Assembly: GCA_031550975.1 (NCBI GenBank)
Contig: JAVBOC010000013.1
Span: 1-64,000 of the forward strand
Source: UBA947 sp031550975
GTDB lineage: Bacteria > Cyanobacteriota > Vampirovibrionia > Gastranaerophilales > Gastranaerophilaceae
Length of the DNA: 64,000 nt
Direction: 5' to 3'
Positions 8,365-16,262 of this stretch are shown here, in pieces. The notes below the pieces were generated by a model. It was not told where the DNA came from and ran no database searches. It saw only the letters and a list, made by a program, of their open reading frames with translations. The first letter of the stretch is position 1. Each line of letters begins with the position of its first letter. Position numbers and translations under genes: made by a program.

Positions 8365-9076
8365 ATTCTCTAATTGTAATTGCTTTTTGATACATATCTT
8401 CAATTGTTTTTATCATACGTGTGCTGGCAATCAAAGATGCGTTCAACCGAAGCATTTCTCCAACCCCGTTGTAGACGCTTACGTTTGAGATTTCCAGATT
8501 GCTCTGTGCTAACAATTGGTCGTCTTTAACAAGTCTTGCCTCGCCGGACTCGTCTGTTGTACCCATTTTGTTCATTCCGACCTGGATTAAACCCTCAGGA
8601 CAGTCAAAGCGCACAACTGGAATCGTGCCGACTTTATACGGGTCAGAAGTCGATGAATCATAAACCATTACATCCCCGTTGCCTTTTATGGTGAATTTGT
8701 AGCAGTTTGTCGGGAGTTTTATTCCGTCACCGACCATCCAGTCGTCGTTTGTTACCAGGTAACCTTCTTTACCTTGTTTAAAAGCGCCGTCGCGGGTGTA
8801 TGCAACCTGACCGCTTTCAGACACAACCGGAATGAAGCCCGGAGCGGTAAGCGCCACGTCATAAGGGTTTCCTGTAAGCCTTAAGCTTCCCTGGCTGTAA
8901 TCTGTTCTAATCGCGCCTTGAAGATAGCCGTCAGAATCAAGCATTTGTTCAAAACGCTCAGCTTTGTAGCCAGTCGTGTTCATGTTTGCCATCTGATTAC
9001 CCACATAACCCAGTTTTTCAAACTGAGTCAGGGTGTTGTTAGCAAATTTTCTTACTACTGCTTGCATATTATACAT
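8363..9076 (-). CDS. Flagellar hook-basal body protein, FlgG/FlgF family
   Basis: 237 residues. The N-terminal rod motif NQMANMNTTGYKAERFEQML (about residues 27-46), central LTGNPYDVALTAPGFIPV and YTRDGAF, and C-terminal SNVSVYNGVGEMLRLN...IKTIEDMYQKAI fit the FlgE/F/G superfamily. The SNV plus terminal helix favour distal-rod FlgG, but it is shorter than a typical FlgG (~260). GAAAGGATAG precedes the start. It lies 44 nt after a second paralogue and before flgB; the stop codon overlaps the end of a family D repeat. Confidence 0.85.
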   Translation of the reverse strand: MYNMQAVVRKFANNTLTQFEKLGYVGNQMANMNTTGYKAERFEQMLDSDGYLQGAIRTDYSQGSLRLTGNPYDVALTAPGFIPVVSESGQVAYTRDGAFKQGKEGYLVTNDDWMVGDGIKLPTNCYKFTIKGNGDVMVYDSSTSDPYKVGTIPVVRFDCPEGLIQVGMNKMGTTDESGEARLVKDDQLLAQSNLEISNVSVYNGVGEMLRLNASLIASTRMIKTIEDMYQKAITIRE

Positions 9077-9119
9077 TTCTTCTATCCTTTCAAGCGTTTT
9101 ACTTTTTCAAGTTAGCTCG

Positions 9120-9818
9120 TTATTGTGCTGAACCCAGCTGCGCGATGACTTTTTGTAAGTTTTGGTTTTGAAGCATAAACATCTGTCTGTTTGCTTCAAA
9201 GTTTCTCAATGCCGGTGATAACAAAATCGCTTCCTCTTGCATCGAAACGTTTGAATATTCGTTGTAACCCTGCTTGACTTGCGGGTCTAAAGTGACTACA
9301 CCGTTTGAATCCATGACGCCTAAATATGCGACTTTTTCCAATTTTCCGGTTTTTTTGTTAAATACGCTCAAAAGCCCTTTTGAGTTAACACTTATTTCCT
9401 TAACATCATCCGGCACGAACGGTAATTTAATCGGCATGCCTGTGTTAGACAGCACTGCCCCGTCTGTTAGGCTCAATAGATTGCCTTCTTTGTCTAATTT
9501 AAATCTTCCGTCGCGGGTAAGCTCGACCCCGTCAGCGTTTTGGACGGTGAAATAACCTTTTCCTGCAAGAGCGATATCCAACGGGCTGTCTGACATTTGA
9601 ATACGGCCAATTTTGTCATCGACTGTCTGTGAAAGCCCATGAACGCCGATATATTCAGTAAAAGACGACACAACAGGGTCTTTACGCTGGTAACCAACTT
9701 TGTCAAACCCAACCATGTTTTCACTGTGCATCGTAACAATGCTGCTCTCAACGTGCATTGCCCGCAGTGAGGCTGTTAAGCCCTTTTCTGTATATCGTAT
9801 TCCGCCCATTATTTTCAT
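9120..9818 (-). CDS. Flagellar hook-basal body protein, FlgF/FlgG family, first gene of the rod operon
   Basis: 232 residues. The rod motif is altered to SENMVGFDKVGYQRKD (usual core NLANxxTxGYKR), followed by SDSPLDIALAGKGYFTVQN and LTRDGRF, which are clear for FlgF/FlgG. It ends YSNVSMQEEAILLSPALRN...LQKVIAQLG. The divergent N-terminal motif favours FlgF or a lineage-specific rod protein. GAGGT precedes the ATG. Together with the next gene it probably supplies the two rod subunits around FlgB and FlgC. Confidence 0.82.
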   Translation of the reverse strand: MKIMGGIRYTEKGLTASLRAMHVESSIVTMHSENMVGFDKVGYQRKDPVVSSFTEYIGVHGLSQTVDDKIGRIQMSDSPLDIALAGKGYFTVQNADGVELTRDGRFKLDKEGNLLSLTDGAVLSNTGMPIKLPFVPDDVKEISVNSKGLLSVFNKKTGKLEKVAYLGVMDSNGVVTLDPQVKQGYNEYSNVSMQEEAILLSPALRNFEANRQMFMLQNQNLQKVIAQLGSAQ

Positions 9819-9834
9819 GTTTTTACCTCAAGCT

Positions 9835-9917
9835 GTCTTGAATTATTGGCGGTTCGGAAAAGTGTGGTTTTCCTCACCATGGACGTTCGCGTTGCTCCAC
9901 GTCCGCCAAAATTCGCT
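9835..9917. repeat. Family D element, copy 2
   Basis: Same ~83-bp unit as at 8282 (GTCTTGAATTATTGGCGG ... CCAAAATTCGCT) with an internal GGACGT/ACGTCC palindrome. It lies just upstream of the first rod gene, so it sits in or near that operon's promoter. Confidence 0.8.
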
Positions 9918-10043
9918 ACTTCTAGTCTACACGCTTTTACGACCGATTTCTTCCTATATATTAATTATTTCGGGAAAAATCATACGTTTATAGGAGTTCC
10001 TATGGTCTCATTAAGGATTTTTGGATAAAAGTCAACATTTAAA

Positions 10044-10141
10044 ACGTGAGTAGTGAATAGTGAGTTGTGAGTGGTTCATTTAACTCGCGCTTTGCGCTCA
10101 TTTAATATTTGTTTAATTATTTGGCTATTCACCATTCACTT
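10044..10141. repeat. Family A inverted element
   Basis: Left arm GTGAGTAGTGAATAGTGAG, interior with the mini-hairpin GCGC-TTT-GCGC, right arm CTATTCACCATTCACTTA. It occupies the divergent region between the rod operon and the phosphoesterase, 9819-10161, which otherwise holds only a family D copy and no gene. Confidence 0.75.
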
Positions 10142-10161
10142 ATTTATGCTATAATCCTCGT

Positions 10162-10968
10162 ATGAAAAAATTGTTTTTAACGCTTTTAGTTTTTATAGCT
10201 GTTCAACTGACAAGTTTTGCCGCAGAGATCAAGTTTGTACAGGTCACAGACGTACACTTTACGAGCAAAAATGAATACGCAAAAGACGTGCTTAAAAATG
10301 CCGTAAATGATATTAACAAACTCTCCGGCGTTTCTTTTGTGGCTTTTACAGGCGACAATATTGATTCTCCTGACATTGAATACTTAAAAGATTTTATCAA
10401 AATTGCCAATAAGCTAAAAGTTCCGTACTATGTGGTTATCGGAAACCATGATGTTTATAAAACCGGCGGACTTTCTAAAGAAAAATACATTGAAACAATA
10501 AAATGGAACCACCTAACCTACGGCCCGCGAAAGCCAAACTACGTTTTCAAGAAAAATGGCTTTGCATTTATTGTAGTTGACGGCGCAAAAGAAGTTATCC
10601 CAGGCCCTGTCGGCTATTACAAAAAAGACACTCTCGACTGGCTTGATAAACAATTGTCTTGCCATAAAAATGATCCGGTCGTGATTCTCCAACACTTTCC
10701 GCTTGTTGAGCCTAAAAAACTAACCAGCCACAAAACATATCAGGCAGAAAATTATCTTGAAATGTTGAACAAACACGACAATGTCGCTGCGGTTATTTCC
10801 GGCCACTATCATTCTAACGGCGAAACCATGAAAGACGGCATCTATCACATTTCCAGCCCATCGCTGTTAAACGATCCGCCTTCTTACAAGATTATCACTG
10901 TCGTTGCGACAAGAAAATTCTCGCCAATGATTTATACAGAGCTCAAAGCTGTTAATATGAATAAGTGA
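10162..10968 (+). CDS. Exported calcineurin-like metallophosphoesterase
   Basis: 268 residues with a signal peptide (MKKLFLTLLVFIAVQLTSFAA, cleavage near residue 21). Metal ligands follow the family order: DVH (about residue 30), GDN (near 60), GNHD (near 94), then QHFP and GHYHSNG. It should hydrolyse phosphomonoesters or diesters in the periplasm or on the surface; substrate unknown. TATAAT at 10150-10155 ends 6 nt before the ATG and no Shine-Dalgarno fits, so the mRNA is probably leaderless. Confidence 0.87.
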   Translation: MKKLFLTLLVFIAVQLTSFAAEIKFVQVTDVHFTSKNEYAKDVLKNAVNDINKLSGVSFVAFTGDNIDSPDIEYLKDFIKIANKLKVPYYVVIGNHDVYKTGGLSKEKYIETIKWNHLTYGPRKPNYVFKKNGFAFIVVDGAKEVIPGPVGYYKKDTLDWLDKQLSCHKNDPVVILQHFPLVEPKKLTSHKTYQAENYLEMLNKHDNVAAVISGHYHSNGETMKDGIYHISSPSLLNDPPSYKIITVVATRKFSPMIYTELKAVNMNK

Positions 10969-10975
10969 TTGGTCG

Positions 10976-11084
10976 CGAATAGTGAATCGTTCAATCAACT
11001 CGCTGTGTTTGCCAAAACAAATTCATTTTCATTTGCTAAAATTTATAGAACCATTCACTATTTACAATTCACTATTCACTTTGT
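10976..11084. repeat. Family A inverted element, diverged
   Basis: Left arm GCGAATAGTGAATCGTTCAATCAACTCGC and right arm CCATTCACTATTTACAATTCACTATTCAC; the interior is AT-rich. It lies immediately after the phosphoesterase stop codon. Confidence 0.65.
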
Positions 11085-11119
11085 TATCAATATTTGAATT
11101 TTATCCAACCTTCAATCTA

Positions 11120-11148
11120 TTGACGGGGGTACGATTTATCGGTACAAT
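11120..11148 (+). promoter_or_regulatory. Sigma-70-type promoter
   Basis: TTGACG, exactly 17 nt, then TACAAT. The predicted transcription start coincides with the ATG of a 30-codon ORF at 11155, so the first codon would be at the mRNA 5' end. Confidence 0.65.
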
Positions 11149-11154
11149 GCATGT

Positions 11155-11247
11155 ATGAAAGAACGAATGAGTCAAATTAAAAAGCTCTCTTTTGAATTTG
11201 CGAGTGAGAGAATTTCAAAAGACCGGAGGTCTTATGGTGTTGAATAA
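11155..11247 (+). CDS. Candidate leaderless 30-aa leader peptide
   Basis: ATG 6 nt after TACAAT opens a 30-codon frame (MKERMSQIKKLSFEFASERI then SKDRRSYGVE) ending in TAA, 14 nt inside the next gene. The Shine-Dalgarno of the next gene (GGAGG) is enclosed in a perfect 6-bp hairpin AAGACC-GGA-GGTCTT at 11219-11233. Ribosomes translating this short frame would pass through and open that hairpin. No homologue is recognised; coding status is inferred from promoter position and layout. Confidence 0.4.
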   Translation: MKERMSQIKKLSFEFASERISKDRRSYGVE

Positions 11248-11881
11248 TTACGAAAGTTTTGATAATTCTGAAACCTCTGCGAGAAAATCCGCTCTGATTC
11301 ACGAACGAGTCGGGCTCGTTTCGACGCATATGTATAAGCAGTTTTTGGATTATCAGCATGCCAACGTTAACACCAACGAAATTTTTATGCGGATGGTGGA
11401 TAACCTTCAGGTTGTGGTTGAGGCGCTAAAGGATTCTTTTTCTTCGCGCGGCGTAACCACCCAAAACATCTACGTTGACACCGACACGCAGAATTCAGTT
11501 GTAATTGTGAACATTCTTTGGCACAAAATGAGTTTTACAACCCGTTGCAATTACCAGCCGCAGGCGCTTTATAGAGAAGATGGCTCACACCTGTTCTCAA
11601 GCCGTATTATGGCAGTAAAAGGCAACTATTACGAAATTATGAAAGGTGTTGTTGAGCATGATGAGGAGATGGTCAAACTCCTTGATAATGAGGTCGCGTC
11701 ACTGTTTATACCGCCTGAAACCAACCAAAATTCTATGATGAAAATCCGCCATCTTCCGGGACGCGAGTTTTACTTAAACCAAGTCGATGCTCCGCGCGAA
11801 TTCGTTCTAAAAGTTATCGAAACAATCTGTGGCGGCGGGTTCTACCACGAAGAGGGAGCTAGAAAAAGCTTTAATATATAG
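11234..11881 (+). CDS. Uncharacterised protein
   Basis: 215 residues from the ATG at 11234 that follows GGAGGTCTT. Not recognised. No signal peptide or clear transmembrane segment; mixed alpha/beta character with a segment WHKMSFTTRCNYQP near the middle and a C-terminal ICGGGFYHEEGARKSFNI. An in-frame upstream ATG exists, but the SD-proximal start is preferred. The gene overlaps a short leaderless ORF, so its translation may be coupled. A family B repeat begins at its stop codon. Probably lineage-specific. Confidence 0.6.
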   Translation: MVLNNYESFDNSETSARKSALIHERVGLVSTHMYKQFLDYQHANVNTNEIFMRMVDNLQVVVEALKDSFSSRGVTTQNIYVDTDTQNSVVIVNILWHKMSFTTRCNYQPQALYREDGSHLFSSRIMAVKGNYYEIMKGVVEHDEEMVKLLDNEVASLFIPPETNQNSMMKIRHLPGREFYLNQVDAPREFVLKVIETICGGGFYHEEGARKSFNI

Positions 11882-11916
11882 GATAGGGACCAGAAATTAG
11901 GGACTAGGGACTAGTA
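11882..11916. repeat. Family B minisatellite (TAGGGACTAGGGAC type)
   Basis: Tandem imperfect 7-8-mers GGATAGGGACC / TTAGGGACTAGGGACTAG starting right after the stop codon. Other copies: 21473-21515, 31757-31786, 48697-48724 and two in-frame copies in rsgA. Confidence 0.7.
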
Positions 11917-11921
11917 TCTCC

Positions 11922-12006
11922 CGTCATTCTGAGCAAAGCGAAGAATCGCGATACTCTTGCGGGGCGCAACAACTTTGAGATGTTTCGGCGACGCCTCAAC
12001 ATGACG
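11922..12006. repeat. Family C palindromic element
   Basis: CGTCATTCTGAGC-aaaGCGAAGAATCGCG ... ACTTTGAGATGTTTCGG ... CCTCAACATGACG. Same architecture as 7201-7330, with outer ends that are inverted repeats. Confidence 0.7.
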
Positions 12007-12095
12007 ATATTAGACGAAATCATTATACCCTATTAACCGATTTGACTTTTGTGAAAATATTGCTAATAATAATATAGAGGTTAGGGAGAGAAAAA

Positions 12096-12353
12096 ATGAG
12101 ATTTACTGATAGGTTACAAAACTACGAAAATCAATATATGTTTATAAGATGGGCAATGGGCGAGGCTTACGGGAAGCTCAATTGCGTGGGCGAAGACTTT
12201 ATAGAATTCGACGTGATTGATGTTGAAAACAACTCAACATTCAAAGAAACAATCCTTGTTCACATGCCACTTGTGCTTGAAATTTCAATCGGCGGCGCCG
12301 ATGTGGCCCGCGTGATCGCAGAGGTTTCCGCGAACATGAAACAAGACTCATAA
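12096..12353 (+). CDS. Small uncharacterised protein (85 aa)
   Basis: 85 residues, MRFTDRLQNYENQYMFIRWA at the start. Not recognised. Soluble, acidic, with a beta-rich central segment (GKLNCVGEDFIEFDVIDV) reminiscent of small Sm/LSm-like or PilZ-like barrels, which is speculation. Good AGGGAGAG ribosome binding site and its own rho-independent terminator at 12382. A single-gene transcription unit. Confidence 0.6.
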   Translation: MRFTDRLQNYENQYMFIRWAMGEAYGKLNCVGEDFIEFDVIDVENNSTFKETILVHMPLVLEISIGGADVARVIAEVSANMKQDS

Positions 12354-12381
12354 AAACTTTGGGGTAAATTCAAAAGCAATA

Positions 12382-12420
12382 AACAAGCGACCGGCATGAG
12401 CCCGTCGCTTGTTGTTATTA
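12382..12420 (+). terminator. Rho-independent terminator
   Basis: Perfect 10-bp stem AACAAGCGAC/GTCGCTTGTT around a 12-nt loop, followed by GTTATTATAC. It sits between the 85-aa gene and the end of the convergent 322-aa gene and could serve both. Confidence 0.75.
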
Positions 12421-12431
12421 TACTTGTTTAG

Positions 12432-13400
12432 TTATTTCTTATTAGGATATAGTTGGTCAAGGAGTTTATCAAGTGATTCTCTCACCTTGCCTTGGTCTAC
12501 AACACCCCAAGTATCGTCGCCATCTTTTGCTTCTTTTGTCAGAATTTCTATGGCATCCGTGTCCAAGGTAACACCTTTCTCACCTGCTAACTCGTGTAAA
12601 CGTGGTATCAGGAATCTGTTAATGTTTTTGTAAATAGAATTTCCGTTCGTGGTGACAGCATCAACATACTTGTACATCATCTCAATGAACTTTTCCTTGC
12701 CAAGTTGTTCCACTGTGGCTTTGAATGAATCTTTATCTTTAAACAAGGTTCTTTGGAATGCTCTGTCTGTTACATCATCGTCAACTTGGTTGCTGTTAAG
12801 TTCTGCTTCAACTTTTCCAATTGCATCAGTGATTGCCGCTTTTGGGGAAGTAGTATCCGCTTGCGCGCCTGCTACGTTGGCACTGCCGTTGCCGCCACTG
12901 CCACCTGCTGCGTTGCTACCTCTTTTATCATCTGCTGAGTTTGCACCTTGGTTATTTCCTGCTGCGCCAGCTGCGTCGCCGTTGTTATTGCCTTCTTTAG
13001 CCGCTTGGGGCTGGTTAAGTTTTGCAGGTGCTTTTGGGACTTCGTCATCAATAACAGCGTCCATGTACTTTTCTACTTCTGTCTTCAATTCATCGTATGA
13101 ATCAAAATATTGACGTTTTAATTTTCCAGCTTTGTCTTCATCCGGCAACATTGCGGAATATTCCATCTGAGTTTCTCCGTCTCTGGTCTTAGGGTCTATT
13201 ACTGGACGCAATTTTGCTATTGCGTTGTTTATTCTTGTTTTGTCATCACTATCTTTATGATCGTCTTTTATCTGTTTCAAGTAGGCACTCAAGTCAGCTT
13301 TGTTGGCCTTATTATCTGGTGCTTCGGATGGTTTAATCTCTTTATTCGCCTTAGCTGCTTCTTCAGGACTCATCATTGGCGGAACCATTACCGGCACCAC
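12432..13400 (-). CDS. Low-complexity Ala/Asn/Asp-rich uncharacterised protein
   Basis: Up to 322 residues from a GTG at 13400; ATGs at 13388, 13376 and 13373 are equally plausible. Not recognised. Residues ~130-190 are low complexity (AAGAAGNNQGANSADDKRG, GGSGGNGSANVAG); the C-terminal part is helical and ends DKLLDQLYPNKK. It overlaps the upstream His/Gly-rich frame by 38 nt in another frame, and the sequence on both sides of the overlap is similar in style (Met/Pro/Gly), so this may be the second half of one frameshifted gene. Confidence 0.55.
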   Translation of the reverse strand: MVPVMVPPMMSPEEAAKANKEIKPSEAPDNKANKADLSAYLKQIKDDHKDSDDKTRINNAIAKLRPVIDPKTRDGETQMEYSAMLPDEDKAGKLKRQYFDSYDELKTEVEKYMDAVIDDEVPKAPAKLNQPQAAKEGNNNGDAAGAAGNNQGANSADDKRGSNAAGGSGGNGSANVAGAQADTTSPKAAITDAIGKVEAELNSNQVDDDVTDRAFQRTLFKDKDSFKATVEQLGKEKFIEMMYKYVDAVTTNGNSIYKNINRFLIPRLHELAGEKGVTLDTDAIEILTKEAKDGDDTWGVVDQGKVRESLDKLLDQLYPNKK

Positions 13401-13653
13401 CGGGAACCATAGGGAATCCGGTCGGCATCATCATTGGGCCGCCCTGATTGTTGTTCATAAACACAGAATTATTTCCGCGTCCAAAAAGTCTGCCAATGCC
13501 GCCAAATAAACCGCCCAGGCCGCCCATAAATAGTCCCATGTTGCCCATGCCATTTAAACCGCCGCCGTGGTGCATACGATGTCCGCCGTGGTGTCCGCCA
13601 CGGAAAAATCCAAATGGATTTACAATGTTTTGAAAACTAAAGTTGAAGCTCAT
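13363..13653 (-). CDS. Gly/His/Met-rich small protein, overlapping the downstream frame
   Basis: 96 residues: MSFNFSFQNIVNPFGFFRGG, then a His/Gly cluster (HHGGHRMHHGGG), glycine-rich GLFMGGLGGLFGGIGRLFGRG, and Pro/Met/Gly repeats. AAAGGTAG precedes the ATG. Not recognised. The His cluster could bind metal. The stop (TGA) lies just after ATGATGAGTCC, an alternative start of the downstream gene, so this is either translational coupling or a frameshifted single gene. Confidence 0.5.
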   Translation of the reverse strand: MSFNFSFQNIVNPFGFFRGGHHGGHRMHHGGGLNGMGNMGLFMGGLGGLFGGIGRLFGRGNNSVFMNNNQGGPMMMPTGFPMVPGGAGNGSANDES

Positions 13654-13818
13654 ACACTACTACCTTTCTATTTATACCTTAGTAACTTTTTACATGTCAT
13701 TACGCAGGTTTACGGCACAAATCTGATTTTTCTTTAATTAATCCCACAAGAAAGTTAACATTTTTTTACAATTGGAGAATTTAAGAGTGAAAAAATACCT
13801 GGAAAAATATATATATTT

Positions 13819-13847
13819 GTCATCCTGAACTTGATTCAGGATCTGGG
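13819..13847. repeat. Family C half-element
   Basis: GTCATCCTGAACTTGATTCAGGATCTGGG, a self-complementary unit (CCTGAA/TTCAGG) of the type seen with both arms at 1531-1609. Confidence 0.6.
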
Positions 13848-13962
13848 CCTGTCCGCTTTTCAATAAGCTCTTGTATTAAGTGAATATCTGTAACTACCTC
13901 ATAAGTCCTGCGAACAGCTTGTTATTTTCGGCAGTTACAGATATTAAAATGGAATGTGCCCC

Positions 13963-14061
13963 GCGCCTGTGCAATCAAAGATTGCTACGGCGCTTCGTAA
14001 TGTTCGCCCTGCTTGTCTTGCTGTGCGCAAGCCAACACCGGCGAACACCGGCTCCGCATAA
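13963..14061. repeat. Family E element, uninterrupted copy
   Basis: GCGCCTGTGCAATCAAAGATTGC ... GGCGCTTCGTAATGTTCGCC ... ACACCGGCTCCGCAT, shown by its key parts. It contains the hairpin GCAATC-AAA-GATTGC. The second copy at 47690-47870 is split by a family D element. Apart from this, the half C element and the aroQ promoter, the 13654-14255 gap holds nothing recognisable. Confidence 0.7.
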
Positions 14062-14191
14062 AAAAAATCACACCGTGTTTGGTGCGATATTTGAACAATA
14101 ATCTTGGGAGGAGATTTGGGGATAGTTGTACATGCATGATATATTAAGCATGTCCTTTTTATCACATGTGGAGTCAAAACTTTTACAAATA

Positions 14192-14220
14192 TTTACAATC
14201 ACTTGATTTTATGCTAATAT
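14192..14220 (+). promoter_or_regulatory. Promoter of aroQ
   Basis: TTTACA, 17 nt, TAATAT, giving a ~30-nt leader with a GAGGTAAG ribosome binding site before the aroQ ATG. Confidence 0.5.
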
Positions 14221-14255
14221 TTAGTGAACGAATTTTGAGAATTTTGAGGTAAGGC

Positions 14256-14681
14256 ATGAAGATTTTAGTTATAAATGGTGTCAATATGAATATGCTTGGG
14301 ACCCGTGAGCCTGATAAATATGGCAACATGACCCTAGAAGAACTTGAAAAAAGTCTTTGTGAACCCGGAGTCGAAATCGAAACTTATCAAAGCAACTACG
14401 AGGGCGAAATTGTTGAGAAAATCCACTCAGCTAAAGGGAATTTTGACGGGATTTTGATTAACGCGGGCGCTTACACCCACACGAGTGTGGCGATTGCAGA
14501 CGCGATTAGCGCGGTAGACATCCCGACAGTGGAAGTTCACATGACAAATATTTATAAACGCGAAGAATTCCGCCATAAATCTTACCTGGCGCCGGTTTGT
14601 CTTGCGCAGGTATCAGGATTCGGGGCAGACAGCTATAAATTGGGGCTAAAGGGTTTAGCGGATTATCTATCACGTCCATAA
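14256..14681 (+). CDS. aroQ: 3-dehydroquinate dehydratase, type II
   Basis: 141 residues, normal for the dodecameric type II enzyme. NGVNMNMLGTREPDKYG holds the catalytic Arg17 and Tyr22; QSNYEGEIVEKI, INAGAYTHTSVA and EVHMTNIYKREEFRHKS supply substrate-binding Asn, His and Arg. It catalyses trans-dehydration of 3-dehydroquinate in the shikimate pathway. No other shikimate gene is adjacent. It has its own promoter and ribosome binding site, and converges on a small uncharacterised gene. Confidence 0.96.
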   Translation: MKILVINGVNMNMLGTREPDKYGNMTLEELEKSLCEPGVEIETYQSNYEGEIVEKIHSAKGNFDGILINAGAYTHTSVAIADAISAVDIPTVEVHMTNIYKREEFRHKSYLAPVCLAQVSGFGADSYKLGLKGLADYLSRP

Positions 14682-14696
14682 TCGGACTTACCGAAA

Positions 14697-15017
14697 TTAA
14701 CCTTGCTCGAATTCTTTAATATAGGCGTTCATTAGTGCAGTTGAATCAACGGCGTCGTGGTCTTTTTCAGCCAAAGCCGAGAACGCAAGCGCTCTTTTAA
14801 CGCTTTCAGGATGGTCTTGGGCATATTTAACGTCAGTATTAATATTGTCTTGCTTAATAGCGAATTTAGGATCGTTAACTAAATCAATCTCTTTTAGATT
14901 TTGTTCAGAGCCTGCAAATGCTGCGTCGGAGGCAGAGTCTGTCTTTTTCGATTGAGTCCGTGAGACATTCTGCGGGTTGCTCGCAGGGCTATTGTTGATA
15001 TTGTTGACTTCTCCCAT
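14697..15017 (-). CDS. Small uncharacterised hydrophilic protein
   Basis: 106 residues: Asn/Ser-rich N-terminus (MGEVNNINNSPASNPQNVSR), no hydrophobic segment, and a helical C-terminus ending STALMNAYIKEFEQG. AGAGGATA precedes the ATG. Not recognised; the N-terminal style is shared by other lineage-specific proteins here (46.6, 39.1 and 52.0 kb). It is divergent from the kinase-like gene and convergent with aroQ. Confidence 0.55.
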   Translation of the reverse strand: MGEVNNINNSPASNPQNVSRTQSKKTDSASDAAFAGSEQNLKEIDLVNDPKFAIKQDNINTDVKYAQDHPESVKRALAFSALAEKDHDAVDSTALMNAYIKEFEQG

Positions 15018-15121
15018 ATTTTATCCTCTTTTATGTGTTGGTTATTCTAAACCTCTGAAACGGATTTTTTTGCTATTTTGTAACAAAAATTATAAAAAAA
15101 TTTACATTTTCAATAAAGCTC

Positions 15122-15167
15122 TCACGAGATGTGGGCTTTTGACTCACTCACCCTCTCGTGTTATAAT
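15122..15167 (+). promoter_or_regulatory. Palindrome directly upstream of a -10 box
   Basis: CACGAGA at 15122-15128 and TCTCGTG at 15154-15160 form an inverted repeat whose right arm abuts TATAAT (15162-15167). It lies in the divergent region upstream of the kinase-like gene and could be an operator or DNA cruciform. No other function is visible. Confidence 0.35.
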
Positions 15168-15209
15168 CATTAAAGAACATTATAAACTATAAGGTTAATT
15201 AGTGCAACA

Positions 15210-16262
15210 ATGAATTTGGCAAGTTTATTTAATAGGAATAGCGAAGAATTTGATACCAAAAAGATCTTAAAGCTGCTGCCTGATGCAGTTTTTGTACTCT
15301 CAGAAGAAGGACAGATCACTTGGGCGAATAAAAAAGCTGTTTTAATGTTTGAAAATCTTGGGAAACCCTTGTCAGAGTGTCATTTTGATGAAATTGTGGC
15401 TGACGGGATGGTTATAGCAGAAAACGCGATAAAAGAGAGCAAGTCCATTGCAACGGGGGCGTTTTCGTCCACCGGCAAAGAGATTTTTATTGAACTTAGC
15501 GCGGTAAAAAACGAAGACGAGTATTATGTAACAGCAAGAGATATAACAACTTTGACGGGTTTACTTGAGCTGGCTGAAGATACCGGCAAGTTAAATAAAG
15601 AAAAAAATTATATGCTGTGCAAACTCTCAGGTGATTTAAAATCCCCAATCCAGTCTATTGCGGGTTTTACCCAGACGTTACTTGAGGGTGGCGGGGGCAA
15701 AATTACCCAAAAACAGACAAAATATCTAAATATTATAAACAAAAACGCTAATGAACTATCATATTTTCTGGATAAGTTGTTGGAATTTTCTTGGGCGCAG
15801 TCTACGCTGTTAAAGGTTGTTTACAAAACTTTTGATATCCAAAATTGCATCCAAAATATCACAAAGCCTATGGGCATTGTGTTTGAGCATGAAGATTTAG
15901 AAAAAAGGAACCTTTGTTCTGACGAGAGCTTAATTAAGACGGTCATAATGAGTCTGTTTGATGCTGCGTCTAAGGTTTCGGATTCGGGAGAAATCGGGAT
16001 TAAATTAAAAACAGACAACCAAAACGCACATATTTCGGTGTATAATAAGGGTGTGGGGTTGGCTGAAGACGAGAAGCCGGATTTGTTTGACCCATATAGC
16101 CAACTTGATAAGCCCGGAAGAAGGAATGTTTTAAGGTCATTAAACCTCGCGACAGCGGAAAATATAGTCAAAAAATTAGCCGGAGAAATTGTAATTGAGA
16201 GCAGCCTTGCTTATGGAACAGTGTTCAATGTGGTGCTGCCAATGGAGAAAATAGATGAGTGA
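15210..16262 (+). CDS. PAS-domain histidine-kinase-like protein lacking the phosphoacceptor histidine
   Basis: 350 residues, no transmembrane segment. A PAS domain (about residues 16-112) is followed by a dimerisation-type helix pair and an HATPase-like domain (about 205-345). Where kinases have SHELRTP, this protein has LSGDLKSP (139-146), so the phosphoacceptor His is Gly. The N box is SLFDAASK rather than NLLxNAxK and the G1 box is NKGVGL rather than DxGxGI. The three losses argue for a pseudokinase or sensory scaffold. Its TGA overlaps the start of the next ATPase gene by 8 nt (ATGAGTGA), so the two are coupled and may work together. Confidence 0.75.
   Translation: MNLASLFNRNSEEFDTKKILKLLPDAVFVLSEEGQITWANKKAVLMFENLGKPLSECHFDEIVADGMVIAENAIKESKSIATGAFSSTGKEIFIELSAVKNEDEYYVTARDITTLTGLLELAEDTGKLNKEKNYMLCKLSGDLKSPIQSIAGFTQTLLEGGGGKITQKQTKYLNIINKNANELSYFLDKLLEFSWAQSTLLKVVYKTFDIQNCIQNITKPMGIVFEHEDLEKRNLCSDESLIKTVIMSLFDAASKVSDSGEIGIKLKTDNQNAHISVYNKGVGLAEDEKPDLFDPYSQLDKPGRRNVLRSLNLATAENIVKKLAGEIVIESSLAYGTVFNVVLPMEKIDE

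Noticed and set aside
13880..14101. 73-codon open frame across the family E element
   Set aside because: It is repeat sequence, translates to an implausible Arg/Cys-rich peptide, and the second E copy does not preserve the frame.
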